Source: Lachnospiraceae bacterium
GTDB taxonomy: Bacteria > Bacillota > Clostridia > Lachnospirales > Lachnospiraceae
Length of the DNA: 36,422 bases
Assembly: GCA_014804425.1 (NCBI GenBank)
Contig: JAAUZV010000008.1
Span: 28,313 to 64,734 of the forward strand
Reading direction: 5' to 3'
This document shows, piece by piece, positions 8,061 to 16,375 of the stretch. Made by a program: the position numbers and the translations under genes. The first letter of the stretch is position 1; every line of letters starts with the position of its first letter. A model generated the notes under the pieces. It ran no database searches, was not told where the DNA came from, and saw only the letters and a list, made by a program, of their open reading frames with translations.

Positions 8061-9305
8061 TTATTTCTCAAATAATTCCTTCATCACGATATGGCGCGGA
8101 AGTCCGTCCACGTATACCGGTGTGAGTTCACCCATGATAAGCGGACGTGCATACGCAATGTATTTCTCGTTTAAGTTCGTGCCGTCCTCGGTAAACCACT
8201 CATCGGGAACATGTCTCTCCACGTTTGCGATCTCATGAATGTCATAAGAACTCGTACCGCACTCATACGGATCTTCTCCGTCCCTTGTGAAAATGATCAT
8301 CTTGCCTGTCTCGCCGTTTGCAGCTGCCTTCATCGCATCCGCACCTGCCTGGAACGCCTCGTTAATATCCGTTAAGGACGCCAAATGAGTCGCTGCTCTC
8401 TGCAGGGTGGAGAACTCGATCGCACGTGTCTTTAAGCCTGTCTCAGAAGCTACGAGCTGCGCAAGATATGCTGCCGTACCGGACATCTGCTTATGACCGA
8501 ACGCATCGACTGCTACGTTCTCGTTTGCAAGCTCGCAGACATAACGGCCGTCTGCAATATGAACGCCCTCGGATACCGCGATCACGACAGAGCTCTTTGT
8601 CGCGCCAAGCTCTTTTACCTTGTTCATGAATGCGTCAATATCAAATACCTTCTCAGGCAGATAAATCGCATCCGCACCGGAGCAGTCGCTTCCCTTTGCA
8701 AGCGCCGCTGCCGCTGTCAGCCAGCCCGCGTTTCTTCCCATGATCTCTACGATACATACGGTCGGCTTCTTTGCGCCGAAGGACTCGTTATCACGGATGA
8801 CTTCCTTTAAGGATGTTGCGATATATTTTGCAGCAGAACCATAGCCCGGGCAGTGGTCCGTGATCGGAAGGTCGTTATCGATCGTCTTCGGAACACCCAT
8901 GAAACGCTGGCTCTTTCCGTGTGCAGCCGCATAATCGGAAAGCATTTTTACAGTGTCCATGGAGTCATTGCCGCCCGCATAGAACAGGCACTCAATGTCA
9001 TGCTTCTCCATGATCTCAAATACCTTCTCATAGACATCCTCGTGTCCTTCGATCTTCGGCATTTTGAAACGGCAGGAGCCTAAGAATGCGGAAGGTGTTC
9101 TCTTTAAGATCTCCACATTGACCGGATCGGAGAAATACTCATCCATATCACACAGCTTGTCCTCTAAGAATCCTTCGATTCCGTGTACCATACCGTAAAC
9201 CTTGTTCACGCCAAGCTTCTTTGCCTGAACATACACGCCCGCGATTGAGGAATTGATGACGGCGGTAGGGCCGCCGGACTGTCCAACAACAATATTACCC
9301 TTCAT
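8061..9305 (-). CDS. pfp: Pyrophosphate-dependent 6-phosphofructokinase
   Basis: A 414-residue glycolytic enzyme that phosphorylates fructose-6-phosphate. The N-terminus GQSGGPTAVINSS is the PFK nucleotide/phosphate-binding start. Two positions separate PPi from ATP enzymes: GGNDS at residues 111-115 has Asp where ATP enzymes have Gly (GGDGS), and PKTIDND at 139-145 has Lys where ATP enzymes have Gly (PGTIDND). Both point to PPi use and a reversible reaction. PGYGSAAKYIA and the sugar-phosphate-binding MGRNAGWL region are also present. The ATG at 9305 has AAGGAGAGG before it. The gene has its own promoter at 9385-9413 and its own terminator, so it is monocistronic. Its place beside glycogen phosphorylase suggests a shared glycogen-to-glycolysis role, though no LacI-type palindrome is seen in its promoter. 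Confidence 0.92.
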   Translation of the reverse strand: MKGNIVVGQSGGPTAVINSSIAGVYVQAKKLGVNKVYGMVHGIEGFLEDKLCDMDEYFSDPVNVEILKRTPSAFLGSCRFKMPKIEGHEDVYEKVFEIMEKHDIECLFYAGGNDSMDTVKMLSDYAAAHGKSQRFMGVPKTIDNDLPITDHCPGYGSAAKYIATSLKEVIRDNESFGAKKPTVCIVEIMGRNAGWLTAAAALAKGSDCSGADAIYLPEKVFDIDAFMNKVKELGATKSSVVIAVSEGVHIADGRYVCELANENVAVDAFGHKQMSGTAAYLAQLVASETGLKTRAIEFSTLQRAATHLASLTDINEAFQAGADAMKAAANGETGKMIIFTRDGEDPYECGTSSYDIHEIANVERHVPDEWFTEDGTNLNEKYIAYARPLIMGELTPVYVDGLPRHIVMKELFEK

Positions 9306-9384
9306 TTTGACCTCTCCTTATAAAATAGTTTATTTTTGCATCGGACACACTGCACCTTTCTATCAGTATGCCCATATCGCTCTC

Positions 9385-9413
9385 ATTATATCAAATAGGC
9401 ATTGTCGGCACAA
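9385..9413 (-). promoter_or_regulatory. Sigma-A promoter of the phosphofructokinase gene
   Basis: Minus-strand TTGTGC (9408-9413), 17-base spacer, TATAAT (9385-9390), about 80 bases before the start codon. It lies directly after the stop of the upstream lipoprotein gene. Confidence 0.7.
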
Positions 9414-9439
9414 GCACAAAATGGCAGATTCTTCCTACT

Positions 9440-10135
9440 CTATTCCGCTTCCGAAAAAAACATTGTTCCCGCGCTGGCATAAAACGCCTCCATCCACGAA
9501 CGCTCTCCCACTTGGGAAAACGCGATATAATACGTCCTGTCCGCATCCACGATATATTCAAGCTGTTCGTAGTGTACACCCTTTAAATCGTAGGAAATCT
9601 CCACCACATAGGCAGGCTTTTCTCCGATGGACGCCGCTTCATAGCGCGTCAGCGTGATCTCCGGACGTTCCGCATACTGCTGTTCATAGGCATCCGCCAG
9701 ATACCCGGTGAACTGCTCCTGCCCTCCCGTCATCACCTGTTCGAAATCCGTTGTTTTTTCCGTCGTGTAAATATACACATTCGATTGATCGTCAGGATAA
9801 TTCTGATTCAAATACAATCCGCTCGTGGTCGATTGCTGATAACCTGCCGGGAGCGTCAGCGTAAGCAGGCCGACCTGTGCGGTCTCCTGCTCTTTTTCGG
9901 CCGCATCGGCGCCGCCTAATGTGCTCACCGCTTCGTCATCACTCCCCGGCTCACCTGCCGGCATCCCGTCCGCCCCGATTCCGTTCTCCGGCACAATATC
10001 GCGCACATCATCATCCGCCGCCTGCTTCTGCGCACAGCCCGTTCCTGTACAGAGCAGGCTCAACAACAGTCCGATCAGGAGCATCCTGCACATGCGCTGT
10101 TTTCTGTTTTTTCGATCGGTCAATGCTTCCGTCAT
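9440..10135 (-). CDS. Lipoprotein of unknown function, paired with an XRE regulator
   Basis: A 231-residue secreted lipoprotein. The basic head (RKNRKQR) is followed by a hydrophobic stretch and a lipobox ending TGTGC, with the acylated cysteine at about residue 34. A low-complexity acidic linker runs to about residue 85. The rest forms a compact alpha/beta-looking domain (LLTLTLPAGYQQ ... YIYTTEKTTDFEQVM ... YIVDADRTYYIAFS), a pattern reminiscent of PsbP/DcrB-like small lipoproteins; that fold call is a guess. AAGGAG lies six bases before the ATG. It starts 27 bases after the XRE regulator stop on the same strand, so the two are very likely one operon. No catalytic motif is visible. Confidence 0.75.
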   Translation of the reverse strand: MTEALTDRKNRKQRMCRMLLIGLLLSLLCTGTGCAQKQAADDDVRDIVPENGIGADGMPAGEPGSDDEAVSTLGGADAAEKEQETAQVGLLTLTLPAGYQQSTTSGLYLNQNYPDDQSNVYIYTTEKTTDFEQVMTGGQEQFTGYLADAYEQQYAERPEITLTRYEAASIGEKPAYVVEISYDLKGVHYEQLEYIVDADRTYYIAFSQVGERSWMEAFYASAGTMFFSEAE

Positions 10136-10162
10136 CGCATCTCCTTCTTTCGATCTTTCCGT

Positions 10163-11038
10163 CTACAGATATTTTTCTTTTACATACTCTGACAACATAT
10201 CTCTGTCAAGAAAGGGAGCGATCCCGCTGATCGCCTTGATTCCGTCCTTTTCAATTGCTTTTTTGGCAAGCACGTTTAAAAAACCGCGTTCTAAAAATGG
10301 CGCGATCGACTCAAACTGCTTCAGCCCCTGCTTCTCATATTCTTCCTCTGCAATCTTTTGAAGCGTCTCCTCAGGAATGAAGGGCACGATGTCTTCAAGT
10401 GCATAGAGTCCCTCCTCCCGATATCTGTTCTTGGCGATTTCTTCTACCAGCGCTTCTGAGACAAAGGGTACAAGATCTGAAATACTTTTTCTTTCCGCCT
10501 CCATTCCGCGGACAATCTGCTCTAATGCATTTCGTTCCACAAAAGGAGCAATTTCAAATACTTTTTTATAGCTGCCTGTTTCCGCAGCTTTTCGCGCAAG
10601 CTCGTTTATCGTATCGTTATTCAAGAAGGGCAGCAGCGGAAGCACGTCGTCAAACCCGACATTATGCATTTCCTGCGCGTTTTCCATTTCTTTTTCCACT
10701 CTTTCAAAGATCATATCCACCTGCTCTGTCTTCAATAGGGGCGCAACATCGGCAAGCTGCTGCGGCGTGACCGTATTGCTTTCCAGATATTCGCTGATCT
10801 TATGATTGGCTGCGCTTTCGATCAACTCGGATTTTTCACACAATATCTCATCCATGGTCACGTTGAAAATCTGCGCTAGCTCCGGCAATTTTGAAATGTC
10901 CGGCATGGAATTGCCGCGCTCCCAGTTGGATACTGCCTGAAAACTGATGCCCATTCTGTCGGCAAGCTCCATCTGCGTCATGTTGTTTGCTTTTCTCAAT
11001 TTTGAGATTTGGAACCCTACGTTTTTCATATTGAACAT
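10163..11038 (-). CDS. XRE-family regulator with C-terminal helical repeats
   Basis: A 291-residue protein. Residues about 5-62 form a Cro/CI-type helix-turn-helix (ISKLRKANNMTQMELADRM, then ISFQAVSNWERG). The remainder is an array of about seven units of 26-33 residues, each starting with a version of [AV]PF[LVI] and continuing with L..IA....... G....I..I. The best copies start at VPFVSEALVEEIA, VPFIPEETLQKIA, APFLERGFLNVLA and APFLDRDMLSEYV. Such a pattern suggests an alpha-solenoid, probably for binding a protein or peptide. AGGAAACGAT precedes the ATG at 11038. The lipoprotein gene follows by 27 bases. The target promoter is unknown; autoregulation is the default guess. Confidence 0.85.
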   Translation of the reverse strand: MFNMKNVGFQISKLRKANNMTQMELADRMGISFQAVSNWERGNSMPDISKLPELAQIFNVTMDEILCEKSELIESAANHKISEYLESNTVTPQQLADVAPLLKTEQVDMIFERVEKEMENAQEMHNVGFDDVLPLLPFLNNDTINELARKAAETGSYKKVFEIAPFVERNALEQIVRGMEAERKSISDLVPFVSEALVEEIAKNRYREEGLYALEDIVPFIPEETLQKIAEEEYEKQGLKQFESIAPFLERGFLNVLAKKAIEKDGIKAISGIAPFLDRDMLSEYVKEKYL

Positions 11039-11146
11039 ATCGTTTCCTGCCTTTCTGCATGGGGGATTGTTTTTTCCTCTGCAGCCCTATTGTCACAAAT
11101 CCCGTCGCATTTTTACAGCAAGCAGTAATTGAAAACGCAAACAAGG

Positions 11147-11234
11147 CCGACTCAATCCTTGATTGAATCGGTACGAAACAGAAATGCCGTAAACCCTTGA
11201 TTTTACGCACATCCGCGTCGGATTTACGGCATTT
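11147..11234 (-). terminator. Hairpins between tRNA-Leu and the XRE gene
   Basis: Ten bases after tRNA-Leu lies an inverted repeat, AAATGCCGTAAA (11182-11193) with its complement at 11223-11234, enclosing a smaller TCCG-acg-CGGA hairpin. Next comes an 11-bp stem with a 3-nt loop (11147-11157 with 11161-11171, one G-U pair), followed on the minus strand by T-rich sequence. They probably end the tRNA transcript; a leader role for the XRE gene is possible. Confidence 0.5.
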
Positions 11235-11243
11235 TCCCATGAG

Positions 11244-11323
11244 TGCGGATAACAGGACTTGAACCTGCACGGTCTCCCACCAGAACCTAAATCTGGCGCG
11301 TCTGCCAATTCCGCCATATCCGC
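11244..11323 (-). tRNA. tRNA-Leu (anticodon TAG)
   Basis: Read on the minus strand, the acceptor GCGGATA pairs with TATCCGC and the discriminator is A. The D-arm contains GGAATTGGCAGAC as in other leucine tRNAs. The anticodon stem CCAGA/TCTGG encloses TTTAGGT, giving TAG. A short extra arm and the T-loop GTTCAAGTC follow. CCA is not encoded. It reads CUA/CUN codons. Confidence 0.95.
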
Positions 11324-11395
11324 AAAGAATCGCTGTCGCGCTTCTTCAAAGTTGAAAGCTCTTTGTTGAGAAATCTTCTCTACAACAGCCTATCC

Positions 11396-11425
11396 ATCAT
11401 ATCATATCACAGCCTGTCTTGTAAA
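11396..11425 (-). promoter_or_regulatory. Probable promoter of tRNA-Leu
   Basis: Minus-strand TTTACA (11420-11425), 18-base spacer, TATGAT (11396-11401), roughly 70 bases before the mature tRNA. A second overlapping TATGAT follows five bases later. Confidence 0.55.
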
Positions 11426-11480
11426 GGTATCGCGAGAAACAAATTCATCCCATGACCCCTTCCGTGTGTCGGCCTTCCTG

Positions 11481-11810
11481 TCACGTCCACCTGCTCATGT
11501 TCTTATGGTGTTTTGCCCGATATACTTCTTTTAACTCATCGACGGAAATATCATAGCACAGCATGACATCATTATAATACATCAACACATCCGCCATTTC
11601 TTCCACGAAATGCGCCCGCACATCCGGATTGCCAGTGATCTTTGCATCCCCCTCTTTTTTGATGATGTCGATCACTTCTCCCAATTCCGCCATGAGCCAT
11701 AGCAGCTTATTTCTGCCGGCCTGCGGACACACAGGCTCCCACTTGTCCTTGTACTTTTCCTGCAATTCAGCCTGCATCCGCTGCATCTCAAGGAATCCAA
11801 AATCCTCCAT
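11481..11810 (-). CDS. MazG-like nucleotide pyrophosphohydrolase
   Basis: A 109-residue all-alpha protein of the MazG/dUTPase-like superfamily, which hydrolyses non-canonical or excess nucleoside triphosphates to monophosphate and pyrophosphate with Mg2+. The metal site is visible: LMAELGEVID (an ExxE-like motif) in the first half and FVEEMADVLMYYND (E...D) in the second. The start at 11810 is chosen over an upstream ATG because GGGAGG lies nine bases before it. It is too short for the two-domain MazG and fits the single-domain forms common in Firmicutes. The GNAT gene lies 64 bases upstream on the same strand, so co-transcription is likely. The substrate is not predictable. Confidence 0.85.
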   Translation of the reverse strand: MEDFGFLEMQRMQAELQEKYKDKWEPVCPQAGRNKLLWLMAELGEVIDIIKKEGDAKITGNPDVRAHFVEEMADVLMYYNDVMLCYDISVDELKEVYRAKHHKNMSRWT

Positions 11811-11874
11811 TGCGTAAATCCTCCCTGCGTTCTGCTGCAAATATCCATACATCCTCAAGCAGAATGTGATCCTC

Positions 11875-12342
11875 TTACCCGAGTGCCATCACATAGATCT
11901 GACACGGATTACATTCATCCCAAAGCGTCGGGAAAACCTCAAATTCCCGAAATCCCACGGCAAGATAAAACCGGTTGGTCCGGTCGTACTCCTCATACCT
12001 GCCCATCTGGACTGTCTTAACCTGCATAAATGCATATCCCGCTTCGCAGGCTGCTTTTTTCGCCTCCCCGAACAACTCCCGTCCGATGCCCTGACGATGA
12101 TATTCTTTGCGCACCCCCATCACGGCAAGCTCCACCGTGCTCTTTCCCGTTTCCTTCAGATACAAAAAACCGATCGGCCGCTCCCCGTCGTATGCGGCAA
12201 AAAAAAGATTTCCTGCGCTCCCGCTTATGTATTCTTCCCGCGCTTCGGGAATGCCGAACCAGTCGGGAAGCGCTTCTAATATCTGACGTGCGATACTCCT
12301 TTTTTCCTGATTGTCCGCTATTTGTGTTACAGACATGTTCAT
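11875..12342 (-). CDS. GNAT-family N-acetyltransferase
   Basis: A 155-residue acetyl-CoA-dependent acetyltransferase. The acetyl-CoA motif is present as VRKEYHRQGIGRELF (RxxGxG/A type), preceded by the beta-4 strand VELAVMGV, and followed by YLAVGF, the usual C-terminal motif of the fold. Three in-frame ATGs cluster at 12348, 12342 and 12336; 12342 is chosen because GGAGG ends seven bases before it. The gene lies downstream of the cloverleaf element and upstream of the MazG-like gene. An extended -10-like TGATAAAAT (12411-12419, minus strand) could start the transcript. The substrate is unknown. Confidence 0.85.
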   Translation of the reverse strand: MNMSVTQIADNQEKRSIARQILEALPDWFGIPEAREEYISGSAGNLFFAAYDGERPIGFLYLKETGKSTVELAVMGVRKEYHRQGIGRELFGEAKKAACEAGYAFMQVKTVQMGRYEEYDRTNRFYLAVGFREFEVFPTLWDECNPCQIYVMALG

Positions 12343-12408
12343 AACCATACCTCCAAGCTGCCAATAGGCCGCGAATTTGGGTGTCAGCACAAAATCTGCA
12401 TATTGGTC

Positions 12409-12575
12409 TTATTTTATCATGTCAGCAAAAAATCAAGCGCGAACGTAGTGAGCATTTGATTTCACCTGACATGATAACGAGAAAATCAAATCTGCGAAGC
12501 AGATTTATAAGCGCGAAGCGCGGCAGACGCGTAGCGGCTGGATTTTCGTGTTTATTTTATCATATCCGCAAAAAA
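12409..12575 (-). repeat. Structured intergenic element with cloverleaf and direct repeats
   Basis: The element is bounded by two imperfect 24-bp direct repeats (12409-12432 and 12552-12575, differing at two positions) that begin TTATTTTATCAT. Inside are two units. Unit 1: GAAAATC (12481-12487) pairs with GATTTTC (12541-12547) and encloses three consecutive hairpins, 12488-12506 (8-bp stem, loop gaa), 12511-12521 (4 bp, loop gaa) and 12524-12540 (7 bp with one mismatch, loop gta). That is a cloverleaf with uniform 3-nt loops. Unit 2: 12414-12425 pairs perfectly with 12466-12477, inside it 12430-12436 with 12456-12462, then a small apical stem. Each direct repeat holds TGATAAAAT on the minus strand, an extended -10-like box; for the outer copy the expected start would fall at about 12547, the first base of the cloverleaf. 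It may be a small RNA, a leader of the GNAT gene or a mobile palindromic repeat. Confidence 0.6.
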
Positions 12576-12598
12576 ACACAACCGGAATCGTCGGATTG
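12570..12598 (-). terminator. Terminator after the exporter operon
   Basis: On the minus strand an 8-bp imperfect stem (12591-12598 with 12579-12586, one mismatch and one G-U) is followed by TGTTTTTTT. It lies 29 bases after the stop of the second exporter gene and abuts the direct repeat of the structured element. Confidence 0.55.
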
Positions 12599-12626
12599 TC
12601 AGCACAGAAACGCTTCAGACCTAATT

Positions 12627-14507
12627 TCATTTTTCATAATACTGCGCCTGCGCATGCCAGAGCTTGCTGTACTTACCGCCTGCATCCGCAACCAGCACAT
12701 CATGGGAACCCTTCTGTATGAGCTGCCCATGGTCAAACACGGCAATCGAGTCACAAAAACGGCAGCTTGAAAGCCTATGACTGATAAACACAGAAGTCTT
12801 ATTCTCCACCAGTACGTTGAAATTCTCATAGACCGCTGCTTCCGCAATGGGATCGAGCGCCGCCGTGGGCTCGTCCAGCACTACAAACGGAGCGTCCTTG
12901 TACAATGCCCGAGCCAAAGCGATTTTCTGCTTCTCCCCGCCGGAGAAGTCAATCCCCTCAGAGTCATACTTCTGTCCGATTGCCCTCTTCAGGGCGTCCT
13001 TCTCTTTCAAGTCCGGATCCTTGTCAAGACTTTCCAACTTATCGCCCAGGCCTGCGCGAATCAGGCAGTCACGCACTTTTGTCTCATCGTAAGTATCGCT
13101 TATGGCAACATTCTCGCCCAGCGGCAGATCTAAAAGCTTATAATCCTGAAATACCACGGAAAACAACGCCAGATATTCATCGTACCGATACCGGGTAATA
13201 TCGATGCCATTTAACAAAATCTTTCCTTCCGTCGGGTCATACAGGCGGCAGAGTAATTTAATAAATGTGGTTTTACCCGAGCCGTTCTCTCCCACGATTG
13301 CCAGCTTGTCGCCGATCCTGAATTTCATGCTGACATGACGCAGCGCCCATGCGTCCGCACGGGGATAGCGAAAGCTGACGTCCCGGAATTCAATCTCATA
13401 GTCTATATCATCCCGTTTTTCCACAGCAAGCGTGCCCTTATACATATCATTGGGAAGATCCAAATATTCATAAAGCGATACCAGATAGGGATTGTTCTGT
13501 CTTAACCTGCCGATACCTGCGGCAATGCCCGCGACAGCCTCTATAAATCGTTTCGTCGTTCCCTGATACAGAATAAAACTGCCGATTCCGCACACACCAA
13601 TGAATGTCTTGGCCGCTATAAAAAGAAATACACCCAAGTTTAACGCCGCATTCAGCAAGATGGAGCGAAAATTATATTTAATAGTAACCTTTTCCAGTTC
13701 TCCCACCCATTCGGGACGAAGCTGGTTCTTACGGATTTCATCCATTACAATACGGTTCAGGTCAAACACGGCCATGTCAATTCCCCACAGGCGTGCGAAA
13801 GCGGAATAGCGCATATTTGACTTCGCCAGCTTGCCAAGCGCTTTCTGCTGCCCCATCGCACGGGCGGCAGAAATCTTTATGGAACAAAGCGCGGTTATCA
13901 TGATCAATGCCAGAACCACCACTGCAGATGCCGGTGAATTGATAAAACCAAACACACCCGCATATTCTCCCTGCGCTGTCATGGTAAACATGGATACCAT
14001 CAGGGATGCAGAGAAAACAATACCCAGAATACTGCTGAACAAATCAAGAATCTGCCACATAAGATCCGCAAGCCCTGCGCCGGTGGCATTCATACCGGCC
14101 AAAATCTCCGAACGCCGAAGCAGCACATCCGGATCCTCCAGATGCTCATACTGAAACTCATTCTGCTTATCCAGCATAAAGGCTTCATGCTTGTGCCACC
14201 TTAGTTCTTCGCAAATCTGCCTCCTGCTTCGCAGCAGCTTTATCACAAGTGAAATCAGCAGTCCGCCGATCACCGTAATCCCGGCCAGTCGAAGAAGTCT
14301 CTTGTGATCACAGTCTCCCGCAAGCTCGTTCACCATCTGCGCGGACATATAGAGACCAAAGTATGGCGAGAAAGTCTCTGCGATGGCGTAAAGCACCTGA
14401 TACAGCAAAAAGTGCGGCAGTATCTCATTCATTAGTTTCACGCCGCGTCCAATCAGCCGACATTCTTCCCGAAACGTGCGCTTCCCGTTATGATCATTCC
14501 ATACCAT
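12627..14507 (-). CDS. ABC exporter half-transporter, membrane plus ATPase (second subunit)
   Basis: A 626-residue type-I ABC exporter: an N-terminal membrane domain of about six helices (residues 20-330) and a C-terminal ATPase. Walker A GENGSGKTT, signature FSGGEKQKIALARAL, Walker B FVVLDEPTAALDP and the H-loop ISHRLSS are intact, so it should hydrolyse ATP. The start at 14507 overlaps the end of the first exporter gene by 14 bases and has GGAGG nine bases upstream; the open frame continues further upstream only as a shadow of the other gene. Overlap and similar length mark a heterodimer. The exporter promoter carries LytTR-type repeats, so it is probably induced by the adjacent LytTR system. 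Peptide or drug export is the usual role; the substrate is unknown. Confidence 0.92.
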   Translation of the reverse strand: MVWNDHNGKRTFREECRLIGRGVKLMNEILPHFLLYQVLYAIAETFSPYFGLYMSAQMVNELAGDCDHKRLLRLAGITVIGGLLISLVIKLLRSRRQICEELRWHKHEAFMLDKQNEFQYEHLEDPDVLLRRSEILAGMNATGAGLADLMWQILDLFSSILGIVFSASLMVSMFTMTAQGEYAGVFGFINSPASAVVVLALIMITALCSIKISAARAMGQQKALGKLAKSNMRYSAFARLWGIDMAVFDLNRIVMDEIRKNQLRPEWVGELEKVTIKYNFRSILLNAALNLGVFLFIAAKTFIGVCGIGSFILYQGTTKRFIEAVAGIAAGIGRLRQNNPYLVSLYEYLDLPNDMYKGTLAVEKRDDIDYEIEFRDVSFRYPRADAWALRHVSMKFRIGDKLAIVGENGSGKTTFIKLLCRLYDPTEGKILLNGIDITRYRYDEYLALFSVVFQDYKLLDLPLGENVAISDTYDETKVRDCLIRAGLGDKLESLDKDPDLKEKDALKRAIGQKYDSEGIDFSGGEKQKIALARALYKDAPFVVLDEPTAALDPIAEAAVYENFNVLVENKTSVFISHRLSSCRFCDSIAVFDHGQLIQKGSHDVLVADAGGKYSKLWHAQAQYYEK

Positions 14508-16335
14508 CCTTATTCGCCTCCTTATAATACTTACTCTGAACCTCAAACAGCTCCCTGTATTTTCCTCCTGCCGCCATAAGCTCCTCATGAGTGCCCACCT
14601 GTGCAAACCGGGCGCCGTCAAGCAGGAAAATACGGTCGCAGAAATTCGTTGACGCCAGACGGTGAGAAATAAATATAGAAGTTGCCTGCGCGGCAATCTG
14701 ATTGTAACTGCGATACATCTTATCCTCGGCAATGGGATCAAGAGCCGCCGTGGGCTCATCCAGAATAATACACGGCGGATTCCTATAGAGAAGCCTTGCC
14801 AGCAGAAGCTTCTGCTTCTCCCCGCCTGACAGCTCCACACCATCTTCATGAAGTTCCCGTCCCAGCGGCGTATCTGCTCCCTTAGGCAAAGATGCGATCT
14901 TCTCTGTCAATCCCGCCAGCTCGATACAGGCGGCAAGCCTGTCCCTGTCAATCTCCTCTTCTTTTGCTGCCGATGCGATATTCTGTGCAATGGAGATCGG
15001 CAGAAGATTGAAATTCTGCGGTACGACGCCAAACAGTCCATACATTTCGTCGCGGTTATATTCGTATAACGTGTGCCCATCCAGCAGGATTTCCCCCGAA
15101 TCCGGCAGGAGCATTCCGCACATCAGCCTGATCAGCGTTGTTTTCCCGGCGCCGTTTAATCCCACCAGCGCAATCTTCTCTCCCGCCTTGATCTTAAATG
15201 AGATGTTGTCAAGCACCTTTTTCTCACCCTTGGGATATTGGTAGGATACATTTTTGAATTCTATGGAAAAGGGTCCCTTAGGCACCGGAATACCCGGACT
15301 CCGGTTGAGCTTATCCTCCACCTCCATCGCCTCCCTAAAATCGGAGACCTGCATCGCTCCCTCCGAAACCCGGTTTATTTTCCCCAGAATATTGTCCATC
15401 ACTCCGGACAGAGACGTAATTGCCGAGAAATATAATACAAAGGAGGATGCATCCACATTTCCCCGCACAGCTTCGCTGATTAAAAACACATACGCCGCCC
15501 CGTCACGAATCAGGATCATGAGGAAATTGACAAAAGCCGTAAGGATACTGCGTCGTTCCAGCTTCCCCTGCTCTGCCGCGCTCAAATCACACAGATGCGC
15601 GATCCGGTCATGCAGGAACTGTTTCATGCCATACAGACGTATGTCCTTGGCGTAACTGAAATCATGAGAGATTGACCCTGTGATACAATTCATTTTTTTC
15701 TCAATATCGTTGCGTACGTCCCGCTCCTCCCAGTTCTTCCTTCTCTCCCACTTTCCCATGGCGGCATTCAGCGCACATCCGACGGCAAGCAGCAGAATAA
15801 TGACCGGATGGAGCACGGAAACAACCGCTCCAAACAACAGAAAGCTTAAAATCTGCGTAAGCATATCGGAAAAATCCATCGGAAAATGCACGCCTGCCGT
15901 GTGATTGTCATTGGTAGCATCTTCTGCACGTTCATTCAATTTCTGCACTTTAGGATCATATTGGTGGTACCAGTCCCTGTCACGCTCGTATTTTTCCCAG
16001 ACATAACGCATCCTCTTCATGACATAAAACTCTGCGCTACTGATCTTTACGGAAAGAATATTATTGGCAAGATCACACAGCAGCTGTGCGAGCAACAGTC
16101 CGACAATCACCAGTGCAATCGGTGTGAATCTGTCCGACGTCTCCAGCATCGTCAGCACTGCGGACGGCGTATAAAGCGCAAGCGCCGACAGCGCCAGAGA
16201 GATCGGCACCGTAAAAATTCCCGTAAACACCAACCCCCGCTCACTGTTCCACAACAGGCGGTAAATGTATCCCACACACGAAAACATCCCGTACTTCGGC
16301 TTGCGCCTCGGTTTCCTTTGTTCTTTTTTCTTCAT
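14494..16335 (-). CDS. ABC exporter half-transporter, membrane plus ATPase (first subunit)
   Basis: A 613-residue half-transporter with a basic N-terminal tail (KKKEQRKPRRKPKYG), a six-helix membrane domain and a C-terminal ATPase. Walker A GLNGAGKTT, signature LSGGEKQKLLLARLL, Walker B CIILDEPTAALDP and ISHRLAS are complete. The start at 16335 is chosen although AGGAG is a rather distant 14 bases upstream, because the first in-frame ATG (16386) lies upstream of the predicted transcription start. It is the first gene of the exporter operon, 158 bases after the GHKL kinase. No C39 peptidase domain is present, so it does not itself mature a double-glycine peptide. It probably pairs with the next gene as a heterodimer. 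Confidence 0.92.
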   Translation of the reverse strand: MKKKEQRKPRRKPKYGMFSCVGYIYRLLWNSERGLVFTGIFTVPISLALSALALYTPSAVLTMLETSDRFTPIALVIVGLLLAQLLCDLANNILSVKISSAEFYVMKRMRYVWEKYERDRDWYHQYDPKVQKLNERAEDATNDNHTAGVHFPMDFSDMLTQILSFLLFGAVVSVLHPVIILLLAVGCALNAAMGKWERRKNWEERDVRNDIEKKMNCITGSISHDFSYAKDIRLYGMKQFLHDRIAHLCDLSAAEQGKLERRSILTAFVNFLMILIRDGAAYVFLISEAVRGNVDASSFVLYFSAITSLSGVMDNILGKINRVSEGAMQVSDFREAMEVEDKLNRSPGIPVPKGPFSIEFKNVSYQYPKGEKKVLDNISFKIKAGEKIALVGLNGAGKTTLIRLMCGMLLPDSGEILLDGHTLYEYNRDEMYGLFGVVPQNFNLLPISIAQNIASAAKEEEIDRDRLAACIELAGLTEKIASLPKGADTPLGRELHEDGVELSGGEKQKLLLARLLYRNPPCIILDEPTAALDPIAEDKMYRSYNQIAAQATSIFISHRLASTNFCDRIFLLDGARFAQVGTHEELMAAGGKYRELFEVQSKYYKEANKDGME

Positions 16336-16375
16336 CGTAATCCAATCGTCTCCTTTCGTGATCACCTGAAAGAAT

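Noticed and set aside
14508..14849. A 114-codon N-terminal extension of the second exporter subunit
   Set aside because: It overlaps the ATPase domain of the first subunit in another frame; GGAGG precedes the ATG at 14507.
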